DNA of 48,434 bases, from NCBI GenBank assembly GCA_038117205.1, contig JAYOFL010000022.1, positions 1-48,434 on the forward strand, written 5' to 3'. Below the pieces are notes generated by a model that did no database searches, was not told the DNA's origin, and saw nothing but the letters and a program-made list of their open reading frames with translations. A program made the position numbers and the translations under genes. Below are positions 15,961-24,631 of this stretch, piece by piece. The stretch's first letter is position 1. The number at the start of each line of letters is the position of its first letter. Source of the stretch: JAQBZY01 sp038117205. Lineage in GTDB: Bacteria > Pseudomonadota > Alphaproteobacteria > Rhodospirillales > Casp-alpha2.

Positions 15961-16833
15961 ATGCCCGATGGAACACTCGCCACGACGACCGATGCCAAAC
16001 CGGCGGTGAAGAAGCCGCGCCGGGTGCCGCTGAGCCTGATCATCGGCGGCAGCGTCGTCGCCGCCTTCCTGCTGCTCGCCATCATCGGCCCCTACATCTC
16101 CCCCTACCCGTTCGATCAGTTCCACTTCAAGACCCGCATGGCGCCGCCGTCGGCGGAGTTCTGGTGGGGCACCGACCGCTATGGCCGCGACATCTTCAGC
16201 CGCGTCATCGCCGGCGCGCGCCTGACGGTCTTCATGGCCGGCGCCGGCACCCTGATCGGCGTCGTCGCCGGTGTCGTCATCGGGTTGTTCAGCGGCTACA
16301 TCGGCGGCTGGATCGACGAGGCGCTGATGCGGATCACTGACATCGCCATGTCGTTCCCCGGGTTGCTGCTGGCCATGCTCGTGGTCGCCGCGCTCGGCGC
16401 CAACGAGATCAACGCCGTCATCAGTATCGGCATCGTCTTCACGCCCAAGGTGGCGCGCGTGGTCCGGAGCGCGACGCTCGGACTCCGTCACGTGCAGTTC
16501 GTCGAAGCCGCGCAGGTTAGGGGCGAGAGCCGGTCGTTCATCATCTTCCGGGAAATCCTGCCGAACATCTGGCCTCCGATCATCGTCGAGAGCTGCATCC
16601 GCCTCAGCTACGCCGTGCTGCTGGTCGTCTCGCTCAGCTATCTCGGCCTCGGCGCGCAGCCGCCGGCGCCGGATTGGGGCCTGATGATCGCCAAGGAGCG
16701 CGCCTTCCTGGTCTCCGGCCCGTGGGTGGTCCTGGCGCCCGCCGGCGCCATCATCACGCTGATCATCGCGGTCAACCTCTTGGGCGACGGCATGCGGGAA
16801 TACCTCGCGGCCCGGAAGGTGGCCGATGAGTGA
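15961..16833 (+). CDS. ABC transporter permease, DppC type
   Basis: A 290-residue protein with a cytoplasmic N-terminal tail (about 20 residues), a first helix (LIIGGSVVAAFLLLAIIGPY) and the WWGTDRYGRDIFSRVIAGAR motif characteristic of DppC/OppC permeases. It has four further membrane segments and the EAA loop around VRSATLGLRHVQFVEAAQVR. It pairs with the DppB-type permease. The last codons overlap the start of the fused ATPase gene by 8 bp, so translation of the two is probably coupled. Confidence 0.93.
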   Translation: MPDGTLATTTDAKPAVKKPRRVPLSLIIGGSVVAAFLLLAIIGPYISPYPFDQFHFKTRMAPPSAEFWWGTDRYGRDIFSRVIAGARLTVFMAGAGTLIGVVAGVVIGLFSGYIGGWIDEALMRITDIAMSFPGLLLAMLVVAALGANEINAVISIGIVFTPKVARVVRSATLGLRHVQFVEAAQVRGESRSFIIFREILPNIWPPIIVESCIRLSYAVLLVVSLSYLGLGAQPPAPDWGLMIAKERAFLVSGPWVVLAPAGAIITLIIAVNLLGDGMREYLAARKVADE

Positions 16834-18958
16834 CGGTGGCACGACGGTGATGGAAGCTCCCATGACGGCCGACGCGAACGACGCCGAACCGGTGCTGGCG
16901 ATCCGCGACCTGCACGTATCCTATTTCGCGCGCGGTCAGGAAACACGCGCCGTGCGCGGTGTCGATCTGACGGTGCATGCCGGCGAAACGCTGGCCGTCG
17001 TCGGCGAAAGCGGGTCCGGCAAAAGCTCCGTCGCGTTTTCGACCATGCGCGGCCTCGACGCCGCCGGCCGCGTCATGAAGGGCTCGATCCGCTTCAAGGA
17101 CATCGACCTCCTCGCCCTCGACGGCAAGGAACTCCGGAAAATCCAAGGCTCGCGTATCGCCATGGTGTTCCAGGACCCGCAGACGGCGCTCAACCCTGCG
17201 TTCCGGATCGGCGATCAGATCGGCGAAGTCGTCCGCGAGCATACGTCCTTCAAGAGCGCCGAGGCGCGCGACCGCGTCCTGCATCTTCTCGAAGGCGTCA
17301 ACCTGCCCGATCCGGCCGGCGTCGCCGAGCGCTATCCGCACGAATTGTCCGGCGGTCAGCAGCAGCGCGTGCTCATCGCCATGGCCTTCGCCTGCAATCC
17401 CGAGCTCCTGATCATGGACGAGCCGACGACCGGCCTCGATGTGACGACGGAAGCGCACATTCTCGATCTTGTCGCCAAGCTGCGCCAGGAATACTGCTCG
17501 GCGATCCTCTACATCACGCACAACCTCGGCGTGGTGGCGCGTTTCTGCGACCGCGTCGCCGTCATTTACGCCGGCGAGGTGCTGGAGGAAGGCCAAGTGT
17601 CGCGCGTCTTCACGCACCCGGCGCACCCCTACACGCGGAGCCTCCTCACCTGCATTCCGAGGCTCGATCTGTCGAAGACCGACCGGCGCTTGAGCGCCAT
17701 CGAGGGGCGGCTACCGAATCTGACCGACCTGCCGAAAGGCTGCATCTTCGCGGCGCGCTGCGAACACCGCGCCGATGTCTGCACGGAAACCGAAACGCGG
17801 CTGGAAACCGCCGGCGATGACGGCGCCAACGTCCGGTGCGTCCGCTGGAACGATCTGCCGAATTTCGTTTTCGACCGGCACAGCAGCGGCGGCCCGCGCA
17901 CCGCCGCCGCGGATACGTCGAAGCCAGTCCTCGAGATCGGGCATCTGAAATGCTACTACCCGGTTCGCCGCCGCATCACCGAAGTGGTCAGCGGCGCGGC
18001 GCAGAAATTCGTGCACGCCGTCGACGACATCAGCGTCCGCCTCGGCAAGGGAAAGACACTGGCCGTGGTCGGCGAGAGCGGCTGCGGCAAGACGACGCTC
18101 GGACGCGCCATCGTCGGCCTGCAGACGGCGACCGACGGCGGCCTGATCTTCGCCGGCAGCGAACTCACGGGCCTCGCCCGTGACCGCACGCCCGACTTGC
18201 GCCGCCGCGTGCAGATCATCTTCCAGAACCCGGACGCGACACTCAATCCGCAGAAATCCGTCGGCGACGCCATCGGCCGGCCGCTGTCGCTCTTCAATCT
18301 GGTGCCGGAAGACAAGCAGCAGGAACGAGTGCACGAACTGCTTCGGAGCGTCAGCCTTCCGGAATCATACGCCCAGCGGTATCCGCACGAATTGTCCGGC
18401 GGCGAGAAGCAGCGCGTCGCCATCGCCCGTGCCTTCGCCGCCGAGCCGGAGCTGATCGTCTGCGACGAACCGCTCTCCGCCCTCGACGTGTCGGTGCAGG
18501 CGGCGATCTTGAACCTTCTGGTCGATCTGCAGAAGAAGTCGGAGACAGCGTATCTGTTCATTTCACACGACCTGTCCGTGGTGCGCTATCTCTCCGACAT
18601 GATCGCCGTCATGTACATGGGCAAGCTGGCCGAGATCGGCACGCCCGAAGACGTCTTCGTACCGCCCTATCACCCCTATACCGAGGCGCTGCTGTCGGCG
18701 ATTTCGATCCCCGACCCGCTGATCGAACAGGAAACCATCCGTCTCGAAGGTCCTGTGCCGAGCCCGGTCAATCCGAAGCCCGGCTGCCGGTTCGCGTCGC
18801 GCTGCCCGCGCCGTATCGTCGCGCTCTGCGACCGCGAGGACCCGCCGCTGCACGAATTCGGACCGACGCACAAAATCTACTGCCACATTCCGCGCGAAGA
18901 ACTGGAGCGCATGAAACCGGTGATCCGTTACGCCGGTTCCGACGCCCCCGTCGTTTGA
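16826..18958 (+). CDS. fused double ABC ATPase (DppD-DppF type)
   Basis: A 710-residue protein with two complete nucleotide-binding domains. The N half has Walker A GESGSGKSS, signature LSGGQQQRV and Walker B LLIMDEPTTGLD. The C half, from about residue 365, has GESGCGKTT, LSGGEKQRV and LIVCDEPLSALD. Each half ends with the oligopeptide-importer C-terminal extension, whose Cys-containing motif (GCIFAARCEHRADVC; GCRFASRCPRR) is typical of DppD/DppF and OppD/OppF. The fusion, as in GsiA or YejF, gives both ATPases in one chain. It powers the importer encoded upstream. Translation starts at an ATG inside the end of the DppC-type gene. Confidence 0.95.
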   Translation: MSDGGTTVMEAPMTADANDAEPVLAIRDLHVSYFARGQETRAVRGVDLTVHAGETLAVVGESGSGKSSVAFSTMRGLDAAGRVMKGSIRFKDIDLLALDGKELRKIQGSRIAMVFQDPQTALNPAFRIGDQIGEVVREHTSFKSAEARDRVLHLLEGVNLPDPAGVAERYPHELSGGQQQRVLIAMAFACNPELLIMDEPTTGLDVTTEAHILDLVAKLRQEYCSAILYITHNLGVVARFCDRVAVIYAGEVLEEGQVSRVFTHPAHPYTRSLLTCIPRLDLSKTDRRLSAIEGRLPNLTDLPKGCIFAARCEHRADVCTETETRLETAGDDGANVRCVRWNDLPNFVFDRHSSGGPRTAAADTSKPVLEIGHLKCYYPVRRRITEVVSGAAQKFVHAVDDISVRLGKGKTLAVVGESGCGKTTLGRAIVGLQTATDGGLIFAGSELTGLARDRTPDLRRRVQIIFQNPDATLNPQKSVGDAIGRPLSLFNLVPEDKQQERVHELLRSVSLPESYAQRYPHELSGGEKQRVAIARAFAAEPELIVCDEPLSALDVSVQAAILNLLVDLQKKSETAYLFISHDLSVVRYLSDMIAVMYMGKLAEIGTPEDVFVPPYHPYTEALLSAISIPDPLIEQETIRLEGPVPSPVNPKPGCRFASRCPRRIVALCDREDPPLHEFGPTHKIYCHIPREELERMKPVIRYAGSDAPVV

Positions 18959-18987
18959 GCGCGACATCCCGACGGGGCGAACACGGA

Positions 18988-20031
18988 ATGCCACGTCTCG
19001 AACCCTTCGATCATCCGGCTGCCTGGAAGGCGACTGACTTCCGGGGCAAGGAGGATTTCACGGTCGATCTGGACGCGCGCCACGTGACCGCGTTGCAGAG
19101 CGCCCTCGCCGCCATCAAGGCCGCCGGCAAGACGGAGCCGTCGAAAATCGGCCGTGGCGACTTTCCACTGTCCGGTATCGCCGACGACGTCGCGAAGTGG
19201 CGGGACGTCATTCTGGACGGACGCGGCCTGATCGTGCTCAGGGGCTTTCCGGTCGACCGGTGGACGCAGGAAGAAACCGAGCTGGTCTGGTTCGGCCTCG
19301 GCACCCATTTCGGCCGTGGCGTGTCGCAAAGCGCCATGGGCGATCTGATCGGCCACGTCGTCAACGTCGGCGGCCAGGACGCCCGCGAGCGGGCATACCG
19401 CAACGCCCGCGAGCTCAAACTGCACACCGACCGCTGCGACGTCGTCGGCATGTTCTGCGTCCGGCCGGCGAAAAGCGGCGGGATTTCCGGCTATGCCAGC
19501 GCGCTCGCCATTTACAACGAGATCGTCCGCACCCGGCCGGACCTCGCGGAACCGCTCCGGCGCGGCTTTCACCTGCACCGCTTCGGCGAGGAACTGCCGG
19601 GAGAGCTTCCCTACTCGCCGGTGCCGATCCCGATCATTTCCGACCGGGACGGCAATCCCACCGCCATTCTCATGCGCGGCTACATCGACATGGCGGTCGC
19701 GGAGTTCGGCCTACCGTTCGGCGAGAGCGACAAGGAAGCCATGGACCTGTTCGAGGAGATCGGCACCCGCCCGGATTTCCAGCTCGGCTTCCGGCTCGAG
19801 CGCGGCGAGGCGGCCCTCTTCAACAATTCCTGGATCCTGCACCGCCGCACCGGCTTCGACGACGACGCCGACCCGGCACTGAAGCGCCACCTGATGCGGC
19901 TATGGCTCAACGATTGGGACGGCCGCAAGGCGTTGGAGGCCGTCAACGTCCACAAGGGCGCCGACGGCATCCCGCGTCAGGACGGCAAATCCACCTATTA
20001 CGCCAAACGCCGCGATCAGGTTTCCGGATAG
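18988..20031 (+). CDS. TauD/TfdA family Fe(II)/2-oxoglutarate dioxygenase
   Basis: A 347-residue protein from the ATG at 18988, which has GGGG about 10 bp upstream; a TTG at 18955 overlapping the ATPase stop is an alternative. Iron ligands fit the TauD pattern: HTD in ELKLHTDRCDVVGM and the distal His in NSWILHRRTGF, with a 2-oxoglutarate-binding Arg further on (HLMRLWL). Such enzymes hydroxylate small substrates, often triggering C-S, C-O or C-N cleavage, and use O2 and 2-oxoglutarate. It is the last gene of the ABC operon (29 bp after the ATPase), so it probably acts on the imported compound or on a derivative. It ends 16 bp inside the convergent DUF1028 gene. Confidence 0.88.
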   Translation: MPRLEPFDHPAAWKATDFRGKEDFTVDLDARHVTALQSALAAIKAAGKTEPSKIGRGDFPLSGIADDVAKWRDVILDGRGLIVLRGFPVDRWTQEETELVWFGLGTHFGRGVSQSAMGDLIGHVVNVGGQDARERAYRNARELKLHTDRCDVVGMFCVRPAKSGGISGYASALAIYNEIVRTRPDLAEPLRRGFHLHRFGEELPGELPYSPVPIPIISDRDGNPTAILMRGYIDMAVAEFGLPFGESDKEAMDLFEEIGTRPDFQLGFRLERGEAALFNNSWILHRRTGFDDDADPALKRHLMRLWLNDWDGRKALEAVNVHKGADGIPRQDGKSTYYAKRRDQVSG

Positions 20032-20678
20032 GGGATGGAATATGGATCGACGGCGCGCGTCACGTATGGATCGGCCTGCGGCTTGTACACCTCCCAGAGG
20101 AACCGAAGCTCCTCCAGCGGCGACCGGTCGAATTCGACGCGCAGATCGACATACGGGAACGATTGCTCATGCATGACGATGAGGGCCGCCGACTTGAGCT
20201 GGCGGTACTCGCCGCCCGCCGCCAATCCCGCCTCCAGCGCCCGCACCAGGCGCTCCGCCAGGAGTTCGTTCTCGGATCCCTCGAAGGCCTCGACCATCTT
20301 TCCGGGGATCGCGTCGTTGCGGATGATGTTGCCGATGGCGCAGCAATGGTCGCCGTTGACGCCGGAATGCACCGAAACGATGTGCTTGCCGTGGTAATAG
20401 GCCGTGCCGCCCTTGGCGTCGATGACCGCGAGCTGACGCCAGCCGATGGTGTCGTTGCCCTCCGCCAGCGCCGCGACGGTTTCCTCGGCGGATTTTCCCG
20501 CCGCCAGAAGATCGAGCCCCTTCGGGCCGAGCGCCGGGTCCGTCCGGTGCTGCGTCAGAACCGCGCCGACCTTGGCGCGGGCATACGGACAACGGGAACC
20601 GACGCCGATGCTCGACGTCGTGACGGCGGCACCGACCATGCCGGTCCGCTTGCACATGCCAACCAACGAGAAAGTCAT
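20016..20678 (-). CDS. DUF1028 family protein (Ntn-hydrolase-like)
   Basis: A 220-residue protein starting MTFSLVGMCKRTGMVGAAVT, followed by SRCPYARAKVGAVLTQHRTDP and LALLAEG/IGWRQLAVID-type segments, which match the DUF1028 family. Its fold is related to Ntn hydrolases, but the activity is unestablished. Members often sit with peptidase or amidohydrolase genes. The start at 20676-20678 (not the much longer upstream open frame) is fixed by the family N-terminus. It is divergent from the MmgE/PrpD gene across 106 bp. A role in hydrolysing an amide or peptide intermediate is a guess from context only. Confidence 0.85.
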   Translation of the reverse strand: MTFSLVGMCKRTGMVGAAVTTSSIGVGSRCPYARAKVGAVLTQHRTDPALGPKGLDLLAAGKSAEETVAALAEGNDTIGWRQLAVIDAKGGTAYYHGKHIVSVHSGVNGDHCCAIGNIIRNDAIPGKMVEAFEGSENELLAERLVRALEAGLAAGGEYRQLKSAALIVMHEQSFPYVDLRVEFDRSPLEELRFLWEVYKPQADPYVTRAVDPYSIPYPET

Positions 20679-20784
20679 CTGATGAGAACTCCGAAAATGA
20701 CGGCGCGGTCGGAACGCCGCGCCCTTCGATTGGGAAAAGTTTAGGACGCCGCTTCGGAAGTGTCCACGGGAGGAAAGCCGCATC

Positions 20785-22161
20785 ATGTCCATTACCGAAG
20801 AAATTGCCGAATGGATCGCGTCGGCGCCGCCGCTGGTGCGCGGCGAGACGCTTCGCCTTGCCCGTAACGCCATGATCGACATCGTCGGCTGCATGGTCGC
20901 CGGTGCAGATGACGAGGCGACGCGGCGCGCGCTGGCGTCCGTCGTCGATCTCGGCGTCGGGCCGGCCCGCGTCGTCGGCAGCGGCGCCCGACTGCCCGCG
21001 CCGCAGGCGGCGCTCGTCAACGGCGTCGCCGCGCACGCCCTCGACTTCGACGACAACTATCACCCCCTCGCCGGGCATGCGACGGCGGTACTGGCGCCGG
21101 CCGTACTGGCGCTCGGCGACGAGCGGCAGGCCAGCGGCGCGGAAATCCTCGACGCTTACGTCGCCGGCCTCGAGGCCATGAGCGTCATCGGCACCGGCGT
21201 CAACCTGGCGCACTACGAACGGGGCTGGCACACCACCAGCACCATCGGCGGTATGGGCGTCGCCGCCGCCGCCGCCCGTCTCTGCCGCTTCGACACCGAG
21301 ACGACGGTGCGCGCGCTCAGCATCGGTTTCAGCACCGCCGCCGGCTCGAAGAAACAGTTCGGCACCATGACCAAGCCGCTGCACGCCGGCATGGCCGCCA
21401 TGAACGGCCTGTTGGCGGCCCGCTACGCCGCCGCCGGGATTTCCGCGACGCCGGAACCCTTGGAAGGCATGTGGGGCTTCCGCGATCTCTACGTCGGCGA
21501 GAATTCCCCCGGTTACGCGGAGGCCGCCAAGGACTTGGGCAGCCCGACGGCGCTGGAACGCTACGGTCTCAAGGTGAAGATCCATCCTTGCTGCGCCAGC
21601 GTGCATACCGCCGTCGACGCGCTGCTCGATCTGATGCGCCTCGACAACATCCAGGCCGACGACATCGCGACGGTTGAAACCGTCGTCAACAAGGTCAGCT
21701 ACGACAACCTCATGTTCGACGACCCGAAGACGGAGATGGAAGCCCGCTTCAGCATGCACTACGCCATCGCGCTCGCGCTGGTGCGGGGCCGCTTGAAACT
21801 CGCCGACTTCACACCCGAAGCCGTCGGCGACGCGGTGGTCCGCGCCTGGTATCCGAAGATCACCATGACCATGGCGCCGGAAGCCGATCCCCTACCGACG
21901 GCGACCAACGGCTGCGAACCGGCGGAAACCCTCGTCACACTCAAGGACGGCCGCAAGCTCTCGAAGTTCATGCAGCACGCCAAGGGCGTCCTGCAGAACC
22001 CGCTCAGCGAGGCTGAAATGTGGGGCAAGTACGACGACTGCATGTCCGTGCTGCCGGATAGAAGCCGCGCCGTCGCCGTGCGGCGCGCCCTCGAAGGCTT
22101 CGAGTCCCTGAACGACGTCGGCGACCTGACGGGGCTGATCGGCGTCGTAGGCCGGTCATGA
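20785..22161 (+). CDS. MmgE/PrpD family protein
   Basis: A 458-residue protein. Family features include the all-helical domain start (EEIAEWIASAPPLVRGETLR), ALVNGVAAHALDFDDNYHP, and KIHPCCASVHTAVDALLDL in the second domain. MmgE/PrpD proteins comprise 2-methylcitrate dehydratase, cis-aconitate decarboxylase and many uncharacterised lyases or isomerases that recur in catabolic clusters for amides and carboxylic acids. GGGAGGAAAG precedes the start. Its stop overlaps the start of the following amidohydrolase (ATGA), which shows the two are made together. No methylcitrate-cycle genes are present, so a propionate role is unlikely. Confidence 0.9.
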   Translation: MSITEEIAEWIASAPPLVRGETLRLARNAMIDIVGCMVAGADDEATRRALASVVDLGVGPARVVGSGARLPAPQAALVNGVAAHALDFDDNYHPLAGHATAVLAPAVLALGDERQASGAEILDAYVAGLEAMSVIGTGVNLAHYERGWHTTSTIGGMGVAAAAARLCRFDTETTVRALSIGFSTAAGSKKQFGTMTKPLHAGMAAMNGLLAARYAAAGISATPEPLEGMWGFRDLYVGENSPGYAEAAKDLGSPTALERYGLKVKIHPCCASVHTAVDALLDLMRLDNIQADDIATVETVVNKVSYDNLMFDDPKTEMEARFSMHYAIALALVRGRLKLADFTPEAVGDAVVRAWYPKITMTMAPEADPLPTATNGCEPAETLVTLKDGRKLSKFMQHAKGVLQNPLSEAEMWGKYDDCMSVLPDRSRAVAVRRALEGFESLNDVGDLTGLIGVVGRS

Positions 22162-23351
22162 GCGGCGGCAACGCACTTCTCCGCACCCTTCGCATGCCGG
22201 ACGGCGCGATCGCCGACATCCGCGTCACCGACGGCATCATTTCCGAGATCGGCCCGTCGCTCCGGCGCCGGGAAGATGAAGGCGAGCCCATCGACGGCGG
22301 CGGCGATCTCGTCCTGCCCGGTTTCGTCGACGGCCACATGCACCTGGACAAAACCCTCACCGGCACGCCGTGGATGCCGCACCGCGCCGGCCCGGACCGA
22401 AGCAGCCGCATCGAGACGGAAAAGACGCTCCGCGCCAGCCTGCCGCCGCCGGCGGAACGCGCCGCCAACCTGGTGCGGCTCTGCATCGCCAACGGCACGA
22501 CGGCGATCCGCACGCACGTCGACGTGGACCCGACCATCGGCATCGAGCACATCGAGGCGTTGCTCGAGGTCCGGCGCGAATTCGCCGACGCCGTCGACAT
22601 GCAACTGATCGCCTTCCCGCAGTCGGGCGTGTTCCGCCAACCGGGCGTCGGCGATCTGCTCGCCGCCGCGCTCGACGCCGGCGCCGATATTCTGGGCGGC
22701 ATCGACCCCATCGCCGTGGACGACGACCTGGACGGCCAGTTGGATTTCCTGTTCGCGCTGGCCGAACGCAAGGGTGTCGGCATCGACATCCATCTGCACG
22801 ACGCGGGCGAGAACGGCCAAAAGGAAATCGACGGCGTCACCAAACGCGCCCGCGCGCACGGCATGGCGAAGAAAGTCACCGTCAGCCACGGCTTCTGCCT
22901 CGGCGCGGCGGCCGACAGCATCGTCGACGGTCTGGCCGACGCCATGGCGGAAGCCGGCGTGTCGCTGGTGACGCACGGCGGCGGCGCCTCGCCCCTGCCG
23001 CCGGTGAAGCGGCTGCGCGCCCGCGGCGTCGAGGTGTTCGCCGGCAACGACGACGTCCGCGACCCGTGGTCGCCGTTCGGCGAGGGCGACATGCTGGAAC
23101 GCGCCATGCTGATCGCCTGGCGGTCCGGCTATCGCACCGATCCCGATCTGGAAATCGCGCTGGATTGCACGACGCTCGCCGGCAAGCGCGTCCTCGGCCT
23201 GGACGCCGGCGGCATCGTCATCGGCGCGCCGGCGGATTTCTGCACCGTCACCGCGGAAACGCCGGCGGAGGCCGTGGCGCGGCATCCGAAGCGGCGGCTG
23301 GTATTCAAGCGGGGCCGCCTCGTCGCCGAAGGCGGGGCCTTCGCCGGATGA
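22158..23351 (+). CDS. amidohydrolase, cytosine-deaminase-like
   Basis: A 397-residue metal-dependent hydrolase. Motifs: LPGFVDGHMHLDKTLTG (HxH ligands), IAFPQSGVF, DIHLHDAGENG (ligand His), VSHGFCLG (ligand His) and FAGNDDVRDPWSPFG (catalytic Asp). This set, including the DPWSP element, is the cytosine deaminase/creatinine-deaminase/isocytosine-deaminase group, which hydrolyses amidine-like C=N groups in N-heterocycles. It is translationally coupled to the MmgE/PrpD gene. It ends 23 bp from the convergent RidA gene. A role in deaminating a cyclic amidine or guanidine would fit the island but is inferred. Confidence 0.88.
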   Translation: MSGGNALLRTLRMPDGAIADIRVTDGIISEIGPSLRRREDEGEPIDGGGDLVLPGFVDGHMHLDKTLTGTPWMPHRAGPDRSSRIETEKTLRASLPPPAERAANLVRLCIANGTTAIRTHVDVDPTIGIEHIEALLEVRREFADAVDMQLIAFPQSGVFRQPGVGDLLAAALDAGADILGGIDPIAVDDDLDGQLDFLFALAERKGVGIDIHLHDAGENGQKEIDGVTKRARAHGMAKKVTVSHGFCLGAAADSIVDGLADAMAEAGVSLVTHGGGASPLPPVKRLRARGVEVFAGNDDVRDPWSPFGEGDMLERAMLIAWRSGYRTDPDLEIALDCTTLAGKRVLGLDAGGIVIGAPADFCTVTAETPAEAVARHPKRRLVFKRGRLVAEGGAFAG

Positions 23352-23374
23352 GACGAAGGCCCGACCCGAACGGA

Positions 23375-24619
23375 TCAGCTCTGGATGACGGCGTCGATGT
23401 CGATCTCGACCAGCATCCACGGCATGGCGAGGCCGTCGATGACGACCAGCGAATAGCACGGCCGGACGTCGCCCAAGTGCTTGGCGATCACCACCTCCAC
23501 CTCGTCGCGGAATTCCCGGTCCGTGAGATAGACCGTCACCTTGCAGACGTCATCCGCCTTGGCGCCGGCCTCGTCCAAGAGGACGGCGACGTTCCGCATC
23601 GCCTGATCGGCCTGCGCCGCCGCATCGCCGTGGCCGGTGAAGCCGCCCTCGAAGGTGAGACCGGTCTGGCCGCGCAGATAGACCCGGTCGCCGGCCTTCA
23701 CGACCATGCTGAAGCGGCTCCTGAGATCCTGCCCGTCCTTGTACTGCTGCGTCGTCTCGAAGGTACGGAGCCGCGTGTGCGGCGTCCCCTTGGACAGCGT
23801 CACCGACATGTCGATCTCGAACAGGATCGGCATCCGCGCGTAGCCGCGAACGATCAGCCCCGTCGAGACCGGCGCCGTCGATGCCAGATTCTTGCCGATC
23901 ACCTGATAGATCGCCTCCCGGTACGCCCGGTCCTGGATGTAGACGTGCAGTTGGCAGACGTCGGCGAAGCTCGCCCCCGCCTCTTCCAGAAGCGTCTTGC
24001 AATTGGCGAGCGCGGCTTCCGCCTGCTCCGCCGCGTCCTTCGGCGTGAAGCCGGGACCGTACTGCTTGGAGCCGTCGAGCGCCGTGCCGGTCTGACCGCG
24101 CAGGTAGATTTCGTCGCCGGTATTGATGGTCATGCAGGACTGCCGGGCGATCTTGCTCTGGCCGAACCAGTTGCCGGTGTCGAAGGTGCGGTACTTCTTG
24201 TGTCCTTCGGGGCCGGCGATCACCGCCTCGATGCCGAGGTTGAGCTTTATTTCCGGCAACGCCAGTTGCCGCGCCACCAGACCCGTCGCCACGGTCGGCA
24301 CCTTCGCCAGATGGCTGCCCACGGTGTTGTAGACCGCCGGCCGATACGCCCGGTCGGCGAGCCACGTCGTCACCTTGCAAATGTCGGCGAGCCCGGCGCC
24401 CGCTTCCGCCAGCAACGCCTCGATGGACGCCATGGCGCGTTCGGCCAGCGCCGCCGGATCGGTGTCCTTCGGCATGCCGCCGCCGATGTCCTGGCCGGTC
24501 TGGCCGCTCATGAAGATGCGGTTGCCGGCCTTCACGATGGAGGATGCGTTGAGCCCCTTGGCGGTACGGCCGGCGTGGCCGTCGGCCGTGTTGAAGGGGC
24601 GGAAGCGTTCGAGTTTCAT
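23375..24619 (-). CDS. triple RidA (YjgF/YER057c/UK114) domain fusion protein, second copy
   Basis: A 414-residue protein made of three consecutive RidA domains (about 1-137, 138-275, 276-414). Each has the strand-loop GQTG motif (IFMSGQTG, IYLRGQTG, VYLRGQTG) near its start and an E-I-D or equivalent strand near its end. The Arg that binds the imine carboxylate in catalytic RidA (P-A-R-S context) is replaced in all three: PTVAT, PVST, PCYS. The start is taken at 24619, with GGAG optimally spaced and alignment to its neighbour MKIERF; an ATG two codons earlier exists. It lies 12 bp after the paralogous gene, so the pair is one transcript. RidA proteins normally hydrolyse enamines/imines. The role of these is unknown. 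Confidence 0.9.
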   Translation of the reverse strand: MKLERFRPFNTADGHAGRTAKGLNASSIVKAGNRIFMSGQTGQDIGGGMPKDTDPAALAERAMASIEALLAEAGAGLADICKVTTWLADRAYRPAVYNTVGSHLAKVPTVATGLVARQLALPEIKLNLGIEAVIAGPEGHKKYRTFDTGNWFGQSKIARQSCMTINTGDEIYLRGQTGTALDGSKQYGPGFTPKDAAEQAEAALANCKTLLEEAGASFADVCQLHVYIQDRAYREAIYQVIGKNLASTAPVSTGLIVRGYARMPILFEIDMSVTLSKGTPHTRLRTFETTQQYKDGQDLRSRFSMVVKAGDRVYLRGQTGLTFEGGFTGHGDAAAQADQAMRNVAVLLDEAGAKADDVCKVTVYLTDREFRDEVEVVIAKHLGDVRPCYSLVVIDGLAMPWMLVEIDIDAVIQS

Positions 24620-24631
24620 GCTCATCTCCGA

